From CAYMEK01 sp964389305 (GTDB lineage: Bacteria; Spirochaetota; Spirochaetia; SZUA-6; DRHE01): 64,000 nt of DNA. Positions 25,599 to 34,870 of this stretch are shown piece after piece (the stretch's first letter is position 1; every line of letters begins with the position of its first letter). Location of the stretch: the NCBI GenBank assembly GCA_964389305.1, contig CAYMEK010000017.1, positions 1 to 64,000 of the forward strand. The letters are read 5' to 3'. The position numbers and the translations under genes were made by a program. The notes beneath the pieces were generated by a model. That model searched no databases, was not told the DNA's origin, and worked only from the letters and a program-made list of their open reading frames with translations.

Positions 25599-26350
25599 GC
25601 GAGGACGGTGGAATATCGCTGCCCCAGTGCGCCGCCGCGCGGCCCCGCCGCCGTCCTGATATCGACCTGCTCGATCAACTCCGACCATACCTTGCTCGGA
25701 TCTTCGGAGAATACATACGAGCTGTCGGCCGGCAGGAGATGCCAGTCGCCGCGAGACAGCTCGTAGTCCAGCTGCCCGGGCGCCCAGCCGGAATAGCCGG
25801 CGTACAAACGGAACTCACTCCGACCCTCGGCAATGATGCGCTTTAAAAGCCCGGCATCGGAGCCCAGGAATACTCCATCGAATGCCTTCTGGGCTTCCTC
25901 GTAAGCCCTATCCGAACGAAACAGAAACAGCAGCCGGCGCATCTCCACCGGGCCGCCGAGATAGAGGTGATGGCGTTCCATACCCGCCATATCAGGCAGC
26001 ACATCGGCGACGGTGTACTCGGTGGGACGGTTGATGATGAGTCCGAAGGCCCCTTCCCGCTCATCGTGGATCAGCAGAACCACGGATTGGCTGAAGTTCG
26101 GATCCCGGAGACCTCGAGCGGCCACGAGAAAGAGTTCCGCTGTGGGGGTTTGGCGAGACTGCACCCGATAGGCGGATGGAGCGCCGATGCAACAATTAGC
26201 CGATGGCAGCGGCGCCGCTCCGCCGACATGAGAAGATCCTCTCAGGCCGATGACGGACAGAACAGCAAGCAGTGCGACTGCAGCCACTATCACCGGCTGG
26301 CGCGGCAGGAGCCTGAATCGGGGGCCGCCTGGTAAAGGTTCGACCTGCAT
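25547..26350 (-). CDS. membrane-anchored AlgH/UPF0301-like protein
   Basis: About 267 residues. The C-terminal 190 residues match the AlgH (UPF0301) family: FLVAARGLRDPNFSQSVVLLIHDEREGAFGLIINRPT, then LYLGGPV and the YAGYSGWAPGQLDYEL signature. Unlike normal AlgH proteins (about 185 residues, cytoplasmic) it carries an N-terminal hydrophobic helix (about 22-38) and a linker, which suggests export or anchoring. The start is uncertain: ATG 26350 lacks a clear ribosome site, and an upstream in-frame ATG at 26434 also exists. The 3' end overlaps the DUF4097 gene by 52 bases on the other strand. AlgH function is poorly known in general. Confidence 0.75.
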   Translation of the reverse strand: MQVEPLPGGPRFRLLPRQPVIVAAVALLAVLSVIGLRGSSHVGGAAPLPSANCCIGAPSAYRVQSRQTPTAELFLVAARGLRDPNFSQSVVLLIHDEREGAFGLIINRPTEYTVADVLPDMAGMERHHLYLGGPVEMRRLLFLFRSDRAYEEAQKAFDGVFLGSDAGLLKRIIAEGRSEFRLYAGYSGWAPGQLDYELSRGDWHLLPADSSYVFSEDPSKVWSELIEQVDIRTAAGPRGGALGQRYSTVLAQGSIVMSPEEVSTATE

Positions 26351-26666
26351 GACATTCACGTTACAGCGAGCTGATGAATAGTATAGACCGTTTCCCCGCC
26401 CCCGAACACCATTGCGGCGATAGAGGAAAATCAATCGATCTTGGTCGCTTTACTTCATTCTTGACTCCACGAGCCCCTGGCAATCTCGATCACCAGACAC
26501 ACCTCCGGTAGACGTGCACTTGAAAAAATGTCGGCTTCCGATCCATACTGGCTGGAAAACTCTCAAGCTTCCAGACTCTTGGCATTGCAGGGGTCGCAGG
26601 TGTGCTTGCAACCCGAGCGAGTTCCCAGGCGAACAGGCGTACGGGTAAATCATCGGAGGTTTGGAC
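26351..26666. other. non-coding region upstream of the GH3 gene
   Basis: No convincing gene on either strand. It holds the ribosome site CGGAGGT (26654-26660) of the glycosidase. A weak promoter-like pair TTGAAA (26521-26526) and CATACT (26545-26550) is present. No clear palindromic operator was seen, which fits control of this locus by the two-component system encoded downstream. Confidence 0.4.
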
Positions 26667-29024
26667 ATGGTCAATCACCAGGAACGAGCCCGCAAGCTGG
26701 TCCAGCAAATGACGGTCAAGGAAAAAATCGCGCAGCTTCACTCGGTGTGGTTGAAGATCGAGGAGGATGGAACATTCACCTTCAGGGACGGGCTTGACGG
26801 ATTCATCCAGGATAGCACCGCCGATCCCAGGCTGATCCTGAAGGACGGTATCGGCCAGATCACACGGCCGGTTGGCACACGCCCCATCGATGCCAGGAGC
26901 TGCGTGAGAGGGCTAAACCTGATTCAGAGACATCTCGTGGAGCATACCCGCTTGAAGATACCTGCCATGCCGCACGAGGAGTGTCTGCCCGGATTAATGG
27001 CCAAAGGGGCCACTCTATTTCCAGCGGCGATCAACTTCGGCTGTCTGTGGGACGAGGAACTGATGGGCAGGGTGGCGGCGGTCATCGGGGAAGAGTTGTT
27101 CTGTGTAGGCTCGAAGCAGGGGCTTGCGCCTGTCCTGGACGTGTGCCGCGATGCCCGCTGGGGTCGTACCGAGGAAACCTTCGGAGAAGACCCTTACCTG
27201 GCCGGCTGCCTGGGCGTTGCCTACGTACGCGGCCTGCAGGGGGAGAACCGTCGGGTGCTGGCCACCTTGAAGCATTATGCAGGCCACGGCTTCAGCGAAG
27301 GAGGACGCAATCATGCGCCGGTGCGAATCGGCAAACGGGAGTTCAACGACACCTTCCTGCTGCCCTTCGAGATGGCGGTCAAGCTGGCGAACGCCGGCTC
27401 GATAATGCCCGCCTATCATGACCTGGACGGAGAACCCGCCAGTTCCTCCAAATACTACATCAGCGAGGTTCTACGCGAACAGTGGGGCTTCGACGGCCTG
27501 GTGGTCAGCGACTACGAAGCGGTAAGGCTGCTGTACGAGCAGCACAGGGTGGCCCGGGACGAAGCGGAGGCGGCGGCCCTGGCGTTGAAGGCTGGCATTG
27601 ACTTGGAGCTTCCCGGATTTACCTGTTTCCGGACCGGGGTGGAGGAAGCGCTCGCTCGCGGCATTCTGGAGATGAGCACCGTGAACGCGGCTGTTGAACG
27701 TGTGCTGGTCGAAAAGTCACGGCTCGGGCTGTTCGAGAAACCCTATGCTGAGGAGGGAGCCGTTATTCTCAACTCGCGCCAACATCGGGATATCGCCGCC
27801 GAAGCAGCGGCCCGTTCCATCGTGCTTTTAAAGAACGACGGGATACTGCCGCTGGCTGACGTTGGGACTACTGCCCTGATCGGTCCCCTGGCCGATGACC
27901 AGCTCGCCGTTTTCTCCGGCTATTCGTTTCCCGTGCACCTGATACTGGCCACCCGCGAGGTTGACACGCAGACCCGCTACGCCAAGACCCTGCGGCAGGC
28001 CTTGGGCGAACGGGCCTCCGTCGATACGATTGCCTATAGCAAGGGCTGCGAGATCCTCAGCGAGCGGTTGAAGGAAGCGCCGGTGTTTCCGGGCGACGTC
28101 GATGCTGCCAAAGGCCAGCCCAAGGATCCCGTGAGCTACGAGGAAGGCGGCATCGCAGAGGCAGTGGCCGTCGCCGCCAAGGCCGACCGCATCATCATTG
28201 CGGTTGGGGATCTGTCCGGCCTGTTTCTCACGGGCACGGTGGGAGAAGGCTCCGACGCCACTTCCCTCACTCTACCGGGAGTACAGCAAAAACTTCTCGA
28301 AGCTGTGCTCGATGTGGGCAAACCGACGGTAATCGTGCTGTTGAACGGCAGGCCGTACAATCTGGACGAGGCGTTCTCCAGGGCCAACGCGGTGGTTGAA
28401 GCATGGCTCCCGGGACAGGAGGGAGCGGATGTCCTGGCGGGGATCCTTTACGGAGACATCAATCCCGGCGGCCGTCTGCCAGTCTCCTTTCCCAGGACTG
28501 CCGGTGCCATGCCCTATTTCTATAATCACAAATTAAAATCCGCCGGTACGCCCGTGCAGCCGCAGTTCGGTGCGGTATTTCCCTTCGGGTACGGCTTGAG
28601 CTATACGAGCTTCAAATACAGTGATTTTCAAGTTCTGTCCGGACAGGTTCGGACTGACGGGGAGATAGAGGTATCATGTACGGTGCAGAATACCGGCGGC
28701 AGACCGGGCGATGAAGTGGTTCAGCTCTATGTTCGCGATCTTTTCGCCAGCCTGGTACGGCCGGTCAAGGAGTTGAAGGGGTTCAAGAGGCTGAGCTTGA
28801 GTCCCGGAGAGAGAAAAAAGGTGGTCTTTTCGGTACCGGTAGATATCTTGAGCTTTACCGTCTCCGGTACGCGGCGGGTGGTGGAACCGGGTGAGTTTGA
28901 GCTGATGATCGGCAGCTCTTCAGCAGACATCCGTTTCACTGGGACGGTTGAAGTAGTCGGAGAGCCGCGCGAGCTGCCGGCGAGGTGGCGGATGAAAACC
29001 GAGGCGCGGGTACTCGCCGTGTAG
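26667..29024 (+). CDS. GH3 beta-glycosidase (beta-glucosidase/beta-xylosidase)
   Basis: A 785-residue enzyme with the three-part GH3 architecture: a TIM-barrel domain (GEDPYLAG, KHYAGHGFSEGG, and the nucleophile Asp282 in GLVVSDYEAV), an alpha/beta sandwich domain (about 370-620, with SIVLLKNDGILPL and GEGSDATSLTLPG) and a C-terminal fibronectin-III-like domain (FGYGLSYTSFKYS, then NTGGRPGDEVVQLYV). There is no signal peptide, so it acts in the cytoplasm on imported oligosaccharides. The ATG at 26667 has CGGAGGT upstream; an in-frame TTG two codons earlier is less likely. Next to a GH10 xylanase it is most simply a beta-xylosidase or a broad beta-glucosidase; sequence reading cannot separate these. 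Confidence 0.95.
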   Translation: MVNHQERARKLVQQMTVKEKIAQLHSVWLKIEEDGTFTFRDGLDGFIQDSTADPRLILKDGIGQITRPVGTRPIDARSCVRGLNLIQRHLVEHTRLKIPAMPHEECLPGLMAKGATLFPAAINFGCLWDEELMGRVAAVIGEELFCVGSKQGLAPVLDVCRDARWGRTEETFGEDPYLAGCLGVAYVRGLQGENRRVLATLKHYAGHGFSEGGRNHAPVRIGKREFNDTFLLPFEMAVKLANAGSIMPAYHDLDGEPASSSKYYISEVLREQWGFDGLVVSDYEAVRLLYEQHRVARDEAEAAALALKAGIDLELPGFTCFRTGVEEALARGILEMSTVNAAVERVLVEKSRLGLFEKPYAEEGAVILNSRQHRDIAAEAAARSIVLLKNDGILPLADVGTTALIGPLADDQLAVFSGYSFPVHLILATREVDTQTRYAKTLRQALGERASVDTIAYSKGCEILSERLKEAPVFPGDVDAAKGQPKDPVSYEEGGIAEAVAVAAKADRIIIAVGDLSGLFLTGTVGEGSDATSLTLPGVQQKLLEAVLDVGKPTVIVLLNGRPYNLDEAFSRANAVVEAWLPGQEGADVLAGILYGDINPGGRLPVSFPRTAGAMPYFYNHKLKSAGTPVQPQFGAVFPFGYGLSYTSFKYSDFQVLSGQVRTDGEIEVSCTVQNTGGRPGDEVVQLYVRDLFASLVRPVKELKGFKRLSLSPGERKKVVFSVPVDILSFTVSGTRRVVEPGEFELMIGSSSADIRFTGTVEVVGEPRELPARWRMKTEARVLAV

Positions 29025-29156
29025 ACGGAAATATCGGACATTTAACCTATGGGCAGATCGGTACCACATCCGAGTGGGGGAACCGATCTTCCACCGGTTT
29101 TATCTCTCCCTCAATGAAGCTATCCTGCAATGGAATATTCTTCAAGGACAACAGCC

Positions 29157-30308
29157 GTGAAACAAATTGTCAGTCTTTTTATCATGCCCGCGTTATCCTT
29201 ACTGTCTTTGGTCTGCTTAGGATGCACTTCCGGTGGAGAGGAAAGAACAGCGGTGAGGTCACCAGCTTCTCAGGAGCAGCAAGTGCCGTCGCTGGCAGGC
29301 TTGTATGAATCCTACTTTCCCGTCGGCGCAGCCGTAAATGTGCAAACTCTCCATACCCAGGAGAGACTTCTGTCCGCGCAGGTGACCAGCCTGACCGCGG
29401 AGAATGCCATGAAGTGGAGTCTCATCCACCCCAGGCCGGGCAACGATCCTGACGCCTACGCGTTCTCACGGGCGGACGAGATCGTGGCGTTCGCCAGCAA
29501 GCGTGGAATGACTGTACGCGGCCACACCCTGGTATGGCACCAGCAGGTGCCGGACTGGGTATTTGCAGGCAGCGACGGCCGGCCCGGTACTGCCACCAAA
29601 GCCGAAGTGCTGGCTCGTCTGAGTGATCACATCGTCACTCTTCTTGACCATTTCCGGGGCAGGGTTTACTGTTGGGATGTCGTGAACGAGGCGCTCTCCG
29701 ACGGCTTCACGACTTGGCGAACCGACAGCCCCTGGCACCAGATCGCCGGCTCCGATGAAGACGGGGATGGATTGCCTGACTACATTGTGAAGGCGTTCGA
29801 GCTTGCCCGAGCAGCAGACCCTTCGGTGAAATTGTTCTACAATGACTATAATATCGAATCAGGAATCAAATTGGAAAAAGCCTTTGAGCTGGCCAAAGCT
29901 CTCAAGGCCAAAGGGCTGATCGACGGTATCGGCATACAGGGTCACTGGTCGCTGTACAATCCGGAAGTGAAGGACGTCCGAGAGGCAATCGATTGCTTCT
30001 GTTCTCTGGGACTCGAAGTGCAGATTACCGAGCTGGACATGTCGGCGTTCCGCTGGGGTGACGGCTCGTCTCTGGAGCAGTTTCCGTACGAGCTGGCCGA
30101 GCGTCAGGCCGTGCGCTACGGCGAGCTGTTCGATGTGTTCCGCGAGCAGGCCTCTTCGGCCAAGTTCTCCGGCGTCACCTTTTGGGGCATGGCGGACGAC
30201 TACACCTGGCTGGATAACTTCCCCGTACAGGGGCGAAAAGATTGGCCGCTTCTATTCGACACGAACCACATGCCGAAGAAAGCATTTTGGGCTGTCGCCC
30301 GCTGGTGA
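29157..30308 (+). CDS. GH10 endo-1,4-beta-xylanase, exported lipoprotein
   Basis: A 383-residue secreted enzyme. The signal peptide (KQIVSLFIMPALSLLSLVCLGC) ends at a cysteine, so surface anchoring as a lipoprotein is likely although the lipobox is loose. The GH10 barrel shows WHQQVPDW, the acid/base Glu178 in DVVNEAL and the nucleophile Glu292 in VQITELDMS, plus the late W-G-x-x-D-x-Y-T-W motif. I prefer GTG 29157, which has AAGGA eight bases upstream and gives a normal signal peptide, over the ATG nine codons earlier. It cuts xylan chains outside the cell. Its TGA overlaps the next gene's GTG, tying production of the xylanase to the sensor kinase. Confidence 0.95.
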   Translation: MKQIVSLFIMPALSLLSLVCLGCTSGGEERTAVRSPASQEQQVPSLAGLYESYFPVGAAVNVQTLHTQERLLSAQVTSLTAENAMKWSLIHPRPGNDPDAYAFSRADEIVAFASKRGMTVRGHTLVWHQQVPDWVFAGSDGRPGTATKAEVLARLSDHIVTLLDHFRGRVYCWDVVNEALSDGFTTWRTDSPWHQIAGSDEDGDGLPDYIVKAFELARAADPSVKLFYNDYNIESGIKLEKAFELAKALKAKGLIDGIGIQGHWSLYNPEVKDVREAIDCFCSLGLEVQITELDMSAFRWGDGSSLEQFPYELAERQAVRYGELFDVFREQASSAKFSGVTFWGMADDYTWLDNFPVQGRKDWPLLFDTNHMPKKAFWAVARW

Positions 30309-32698
30309 GAGCGGGAGGCGTCTGTCCCGACCGGAATCCGATGATCGGTATTTTCACCGCCCAGCTCGATGACGCCTACCAGATCGGCGTGTGGCGCGGA
30401 GTGGAGTCCAGGGCACGGGAACGCGGCGTCGGATTGGTCTGCTTCGTCGGCCATCGTATCGATTCTCCCGTCAATTCGGAGGCGGCGGCCAACGTTGCCT
30501 ACCGCATCGCGAACAGCCGAAACGTGGACGGGTTGATCGTGATCTCTTCGGCTATCGCCACCTTCCTGGATATGAAGGGGATAGAGCAATTGTTTGCTTC
30601 CAGGAAGGATATCCCACAGGTGTCCGTCGGGCTCAAGGTGCCCGGAATCACCAGCGTGACCGTAGACGGCTCGGAAAGCGTAAAAGCTTTGGTCGGTCAC
30701 CTGATTCGGGATCACGGGCTCAGGCGCTTCGCTCTGATAGGTGGGCCGCCGGGACATCCGGAGGCGAAGGACCGGGAGCGCGCCTTCCGGCAGACACTGC
30801 AGGAGGAGAAAGTTCCTTTCGATGAGCGGCTGGCCGTACCGGGAGACTTCGTAAGAGGTTCCGGCGCCGAAGCGGCCCGCAGGCTCTTGGCCCTTGACAT
30901 TCCCTTCGACACACTGGTCTGCATGAACGACCGAATGGCCCTCGGAGCGCTCGACGTGTTGAGGGAACGGGAAATCAAAGTGCCCGCGGAGGTAGCGGTG
31001 GTTGGGTTCGACGGCATAGAGGAGAGCAGGTATACGACCCCCCCGCTCACAACGGTCGTGCAACCTCTCCATGAACTGGGCTGTTCCGCGGTGGACGCCC
31101 TGCTTCAGCTCATGAACGGCGAGAAGCCCCGCGATCGTACCCTTATCTGTACTCCCGCCATCCGCCAGTCATGTGGTTGCCCGCCGAAGCGACCCCACGA
31201 AGCCGATCTCACCGAGCCCCTGCCTCAGGCTACGGGGGAAGAGCGGAAAGCGATCCAAGAGCTGGTCGTACATGCCCGCAGCTCCGACACGAGTGCTTTT
31301 ATCGTCCGACTCAATGCAGCGCTTGCAGCAACCGCGCTTGCCGGAGGAAGGCCGGGCATATGGAACGACTATCTATCTGTTGTACGGCTGCAGGTTCATA
31401 CCGGAAAGGAAGCCGGAAACGGCAGTGAACTGTCGCTGTTCGAGTTCGCCAGGGTGCTCGTTGGAGAAATAGAGAGCCGCCTGCAGGCGGCCAGGCGGGT
31501 GGCGGCGGAGGAACGGCTGGCCACCCTGCGTTCGATAAGCGCCTCCCTGGCCGGCGCCTTCCAGATGCCTGTGATGCTGGGCCGCCTGGAGGCAGGCCTC
31601 AGGCGGCTGGGAATCGGCGGCGGCTACATCGCACTGTTCGACGGACGAGCGCCTACCGGTGAATGGTCTCGCCTGGTCATGATGCCCCAAAATGGAGATG
31701 GCCAAGTCCTACCTCCCGGCGGTATCCGATTTCACACCTCCCGGCTTCTGCCGCCAAAAATCGAGGAATCCTGGAGACAGGGACACTGGGTGCTCGAGCC
31801 CCTGGTATTTCAGGATGAACCGCTCGGCTATATCCTCCTCCCCGGCGGGGTGGAGGAGCCCGCCGTGTACGACACTCTGAGGGACCAGGTGGCCAGCGCC
31901 CTCAAAGGGGCGCTGCTTCTGGAACAGGTGCGCACCCATGAACGCCGCCTGGAGGCCGAAGTGGCCCGCCGTACTGCCGAGCTCAGCCGGACCAACGACG
32001 AGCTTACCAGGGAAATAGAGAGGCGGATGCGGCTGGAGCGGGAGGTCCTCGAGATATCCAACCGAACCATGCAGAAAATCGGTCAGGATCTGCACGATGA
32101 CCTGTGCCAGCATCTGGCCGGAATCGCCATGCTCACCTCGGTGCTGCGCGGCGGCCTTTACGGCTCCGACCCCGCCGCTACAGCCTCACTCGAGCAGATC
32201 GGGAACCTGCTGTCCGACTCCATAGCGCGGGCCAAGCAGATAGCCCGCGGGCTGTACCCCACAGGTCTTGCGGAGCACGGGCTAGCTGCGGCCGTGGAGG
32301 AGTTGGTGGAGGCGGCACGGCGCAACTACCCGGCGACGATTGATTTCCGCGCTTCTCCGGATTTTCATCTTCCGGACAACGATTGCGCCCTCCAGGTCTA
32401 CCGCATCGTCCAGGAGGCCCTGGCCAACGCCCTAAAGCACTCCGGTTCAGATCGCGTCGAGGTCCGGCTCTATCAGGAAGACCCGCCGGCTCGAGGACGG
32501 ACCGGGGCGATCCAGTCACTCGTGGCCGAAGTAACGGACTACGGAACCGGTCTGCCGCAGTCCACCCCTGCCGAAGGCATGGGGCTGCGCATCATGCGTT
32601 ACCGGGCCGAGACGGCCGGAGCGAAGCTTCGCATCGAACGGCTGGATCCCGGGACCCGGGTATTGTGCAGGATCGCCATCGGGCAAGGAGGATCCTGA
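30305..32698 (+). CDS. soluble LacI-fold sugar-sensing histidine kinase (NarL type)
   Basis: About 797 residues, no membrane segment. Residues 13-290 form a LacI/periplasmic-binding-like domain without a DNA-binding head (MIGIFTAQLDDAYQIGV, CMNDRMALGALDVLRE, VVGFDGIEESRYTTPPLTTVVQPL), ending in CGC. Then come a helical segment, a GAF-like domain (about 405-530), a coiled coil (540-585), and a HisKA_3/HATPase module with the phospho-acceptor His597 in QDLHDDLCQHLAG, and QEALANALKHSG as N-box. It should bind an imported sugar in the cytoplasm and phosphorylate the response regulator encoded two bases downstream. The start is either the GTG at 30305 (overlapping the xylanase stop) or the ATG at 30341. 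Position suggests that it controls this glycan locus. Confidence 0.9.
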   Translation: MRAGGVCPDRNPMIGIFTAQLDDAYQIGVWRGVESRARERGVGLVCFVGHRIDSPVNSEAAANVAYRIANSRNVDGLIVISSAIATFLDMKGIEQLFASRKDIPQVSVGLKVPGITSVTVDGSESVKALVGHLIRDHGLRRFALIGGPPGHPEAKDRERAFRQTLQEEKVPFDERLAVPGDFVRGSGAEAARRLLALDIPFDTLVCMNDRMALGALDVLREREIKVPAEVAVVGFDGIEESRYTTPPLTTVVQPLHELGCSAVDALLQLMNGEKPRDRTLICTPAIRQSCGCPPKRPHEADLTEPLPQATGEERKAIQELVVHARSSDTSAFIVRLNAALAATALAGGRPGIWNDYLSVVRLQVHTGKEAGNGSELSLFEFARVLVGEIESRLQAARRVAAEERLATLRSISASLAGAFQMPVMLGRLEAGLRRLGIGGGYIALFDGRAPTGEWSRLVMMPQNGDGQVLPPGGIRFHTSRLLPPKIEESWRQGHWVLEPLVFQDEPLGYILLPGGVEEPAVYDTLRDQVASALKGALLLEQVRTHERRLEAEVARRTAELSRTNDELTREIERRMRLEREVLEISNRTMQKIGQDLHDDLCQHLAGIAMLTSVLRGGLYGSDPAATASLEQIGNLLSDSIARAKQIARGLYPTGLAEHGLAAAVEELVEAARRNYPATIDFRASPDFHLPDNDCALQVYRIVQEALANALKHSGSDRVEVRLYQEDPPARGRTGAIQSLVAEVTDYGTGLPQSTPAEGMGLRIMRYRAETAGAKLRIERLDPGTRVLCRIAIGQGGS

Positions 32699-32700
32699 GG

Positions 32701-33354
32701 ATGAAGCCGGTCTCCTTTCTGGTGGTGGACGATCACCCGGTTTTCAGGCGCGGGCTGGTGGCTCTCATAAGGAGCGACGAACGCTACGAAGTGTGCGCCG
32801 AAGCCGGCTCGGTGGCCGAAGCTCTCGCCACCCTCGAGCGTTCCGTTCCGGATATCGCCCTAGTCGACATCTCCCTGATCGGGCAGACCGGCCTCGACCT
32901 GGTGAAAACCCTTAAGGCAGCTTATCCCCAGGTTCTCGTGCTCATCATCTCCATGCACGACGAAGTGGTCTACGCCGAACGGGCCCTGAAGGCGGGGGCG
33001 CGGGGCTACGTGATGAAGCAGGAAGCCGCCTCGGTAATGCTCGACGCCATCAAGACGGTGCTCTCCGGCAAGATCTACGTGTCCGCCGCGCTGCGCGACA
33101 AGCTGCTGGAAACGATGTTCAGCCGCCGGGACAAAGAAGCGATTGCCTCTGTGGAACGGTTGAGCGACAGAGAAATGGAGGTGCTGGATCTCATCGGCCA
33201 GGGCTACGGAGCCGCCGAGATCGCCCGAATGCTCAACCTCTCCGTGAAAACCATAAACACCTACCGTGATCACATCAAGGAGAAGATGTGCATCGGCAAC
33301 GCCGGGGAGCTGCGTCGGTTCGCGGTCAAATGGGTTCGCAGCCGGGATAGGTAA
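32701..33354 (+). CDS. NarL/FixJ-family response regulator
   Basis: A 217-residue protein: a receiver domain (phospho-acceptor Asp56 in ALVDIS, Lys106 in YVMKQEA, acidic pair Asp10-Asp11) and a LuxR-type HTH (LSDREMEVLDLIGQGYGAAEIARMLNLSVKTINTYRDHI, about 150-192). AGGAGGATCC lies before the ATG at 32701, two bases after the kinase stop; the longer in-frame opening upstream is inside the kinase gene. It is the cognate partner of the LacI-fold kinase and presumably activates the glycan genes on either side. Its target sites were not identified. Confidence 0.95.
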   Translation: MKPVSFLVVDDHPVFRRGLVALIRSDERYEVCAEAGSVAEALATLERSVPDIALVDISLIGQTGLDLVKTLKAAYPQVLVLIISMHDEVVYAERALKAGARGYVMKQEAASVMLDAIKTVLSGKIYVSAALRDKLLETMFSRRDKEAIASVERLSDREMEVLDLIGQGYGAAEIARMLNLSVKTINTYRDHIKEKMCIGNAGELRRFAVKWVRSRDR

Positions 33355-33478
33355 TATGTCCGACCCCGGAAGCCTGATTTTCACCGATTCCATCCTTCTG
33401 GAAGTTGAGATAGGCTGTCCGAAAACGGAAAGCCGATTCCATCGAAGCTTTCCGGAGATGTGAAGAGGAGGAAAGTAA

Positions 33479-34762
33479 ATGAACAAGCATGTGCGCATCG
33501 CAGTGACAGCCTTCGTATTCCTCGCGGCCGCCGCCTTGGTCTGTTTCGCCGGGGGTCAGCAGGAGAAGGGTGCCATGGCCGCCGGGCAGCCGGTAAAACT
33601 GACCATCTGGGGCCGCGACCTTGCCGACGACGATCCGGCCCACGCCTATATCAAGGCTCTGGTCAACAACTTCAAGGCTAAAAACCCGGACATCGAATTG
33701 GAGTATGTGCCACTGGGAGATCCGGGACTGGCGGACAAGACCAAGATCGCCATGGCCAGCAACACGGGCCCCGACATCTTTCAGACCTGGGGCGGCTCGG
33801 TAATGGGTGGCTATGCCGATGCCGGACGGCTGCTCGATCTTACCAAGGAGGTCAAGTCGATTCCCTCGAGCGCCGCCGCTCGCCAGGCCATGACCTGGAA
33901 AGGGAAGCTTTACGGGGTGGCGCCTTTCTTCGCCATCGCCGGCATCTTTGTCAATGAAGGTCTGTTCGACAAGTACGGCCTCGCCGCGCCTGCCACGGTC
34001 GCCGAGCTGGAGAAGCTCATGGAAGCGCTTAAAGGCGCTGGGCTGCAGCCGGTCGCCTGCGGCGCCAAGGATAAATGGCCGCCCCTGGCCCTGTACATGT
34101 ACCTGACCAACCGCTACGGCGGCGATATATTCGCCCAGGCCCAGGCCAGAAAAGCCCGCTTCGACAGCGACCCCTTCGTCCAGGCCGCCCAGAGGTACCA
34201 GGATTGGGTGAAGAAGGGCTACTTCGGCGCCAAGCCGTTGGGCGAGGCGTACGGCGACGCCCAGCAGCTCATGGCCACCGGCAAGGCCGGCATGCACATC
34301 ACCGGTTCCTGGATGTGCGCCCAGTATTCGAGCAAGAGTTTCACCGACCAGACCCTGGGTTTCTACGGCTTCCCCGAGCTCAAGGGAGGCAAGGGCAAGG
34401 CAACCGACATCATGGGCATGACCGACATCGGCTTCGCTGCCACCAAACTGGCCGCCGACAAGAAAGACGCCGTGGTCCGCTTCATGACCTACGCCATGAG
34501 TGTGGAAGCCTGCTCGGCCGATCCCGGGCGCATCAGCTCGGTGCCGGGAGTCAAAGCGCCTTCGCACCTGACCGAGATGGCCTCCGCGGTCTTCGGCAAG
34601 GCCAAGACGGTGCAGTTCTGGTGGGATCAGGACCTGCCTCCTGCGGTGACCTCCCCGCTGAACGATACCATTCAGCTCTTCTTCCTGCCCGACACCGACG
34701 TCAAGACTGCCCTGACCAAGTTCGAGGAGATGGTGGAAGAGAACGTGGGACCGGTACAGTAG
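33479..34762 (+). CDS. sugar ABC transporter substrate-binding protein (glycan locus)
   Basis: A 427-residue family-1 solute-binding protein. The signal peptide (residues 1-24) ends in CFA before GGQQEKG, an acidic, glycine-led start common in spirochaete binding proteins; the cysteine could instead be lipidated. The mature part has LTIWGRDLADDDPAH, NPDIELEYVPLGDPGLADKTKIAMASNTGPDIFQTW and the W-K-G-K-LYGVAPFFAIAGIFVNEGLF block. GAGGAGGAAAG precedes the ATG. A short stem-loop (33426-33433 / 33447-33454) lies upstream in the 124-base gap after the response regulator. It likely delivers xylo- or cello-oligosaccharides to the next two permeases. Confidence 0.92.
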   Translation: MNKHVRIAVTAFVFLAAAALVCFAGGQQEKGAMAAGQPVKLTIWGRDLADDDPAHAYIKALVNNFKAKNPDIELEYVPLGDPGLADKTKIAMASNTGPDIFQTWGGSVMGGYADAGRLLDLTKEVKSIPSSAAARQAMTWKGKLYGVAPFFAIAGIFVNEGLFDKYGLAAPATVAELEKLMEALKGAGLQPVACGAKDKWPPLALYMYLTNRYGGDIFAQAQARKARFDSDPFVQAAQRYQDWVKKGYFGAKPLGEAYGDAQQLMATGKAGMHITGSWMCAQYSSKSFTDQTLGFYGFPELKGGKGKATDIMGMTDIGFAATKLAADKKDAVVRFMTYAMSVEACSADPGRISSVPGVKAPSHLTEMASAVFGKAKTVQFWWDQDLPPAVTSPLNDTIQLFFLPDTDVKTALTKFEEMVEENVGPVQ

Positions 34763-34797
34763 CAGCCGCTCGATTGGGTCGGTTGATGATCTCCAAG

Positions 34798-34826
34798 GGG
34801 CGAGAGGCGGACTTCACCTTTCGCCC
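34798..34826 (+). terminator. intercistronic stem-loop after the binding-protein gene
   Basis: GGGCGAGAGG (34798-34807) pairs with CCTTTCGCCC (34817-34826) with one G-U wobble and a 9-base loop; TGTTTCC follows. It lies in the 108-base gap between the binding-protein and permease genes, the same place as the hairpins in the other two importer operons of this window. Confidence 0.55.
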
Positions 34827-34870
34827 TGTTTCCATCTATACTTGGCAACATACATGTGAGACAGGCGAAG

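Noticed and set aside
32383..32700. N-terminal extension of the response regulator
   Set aside because: It lies inside the kinase gene; AGGAGG and the ATG at 32701 give a normal regulator length.
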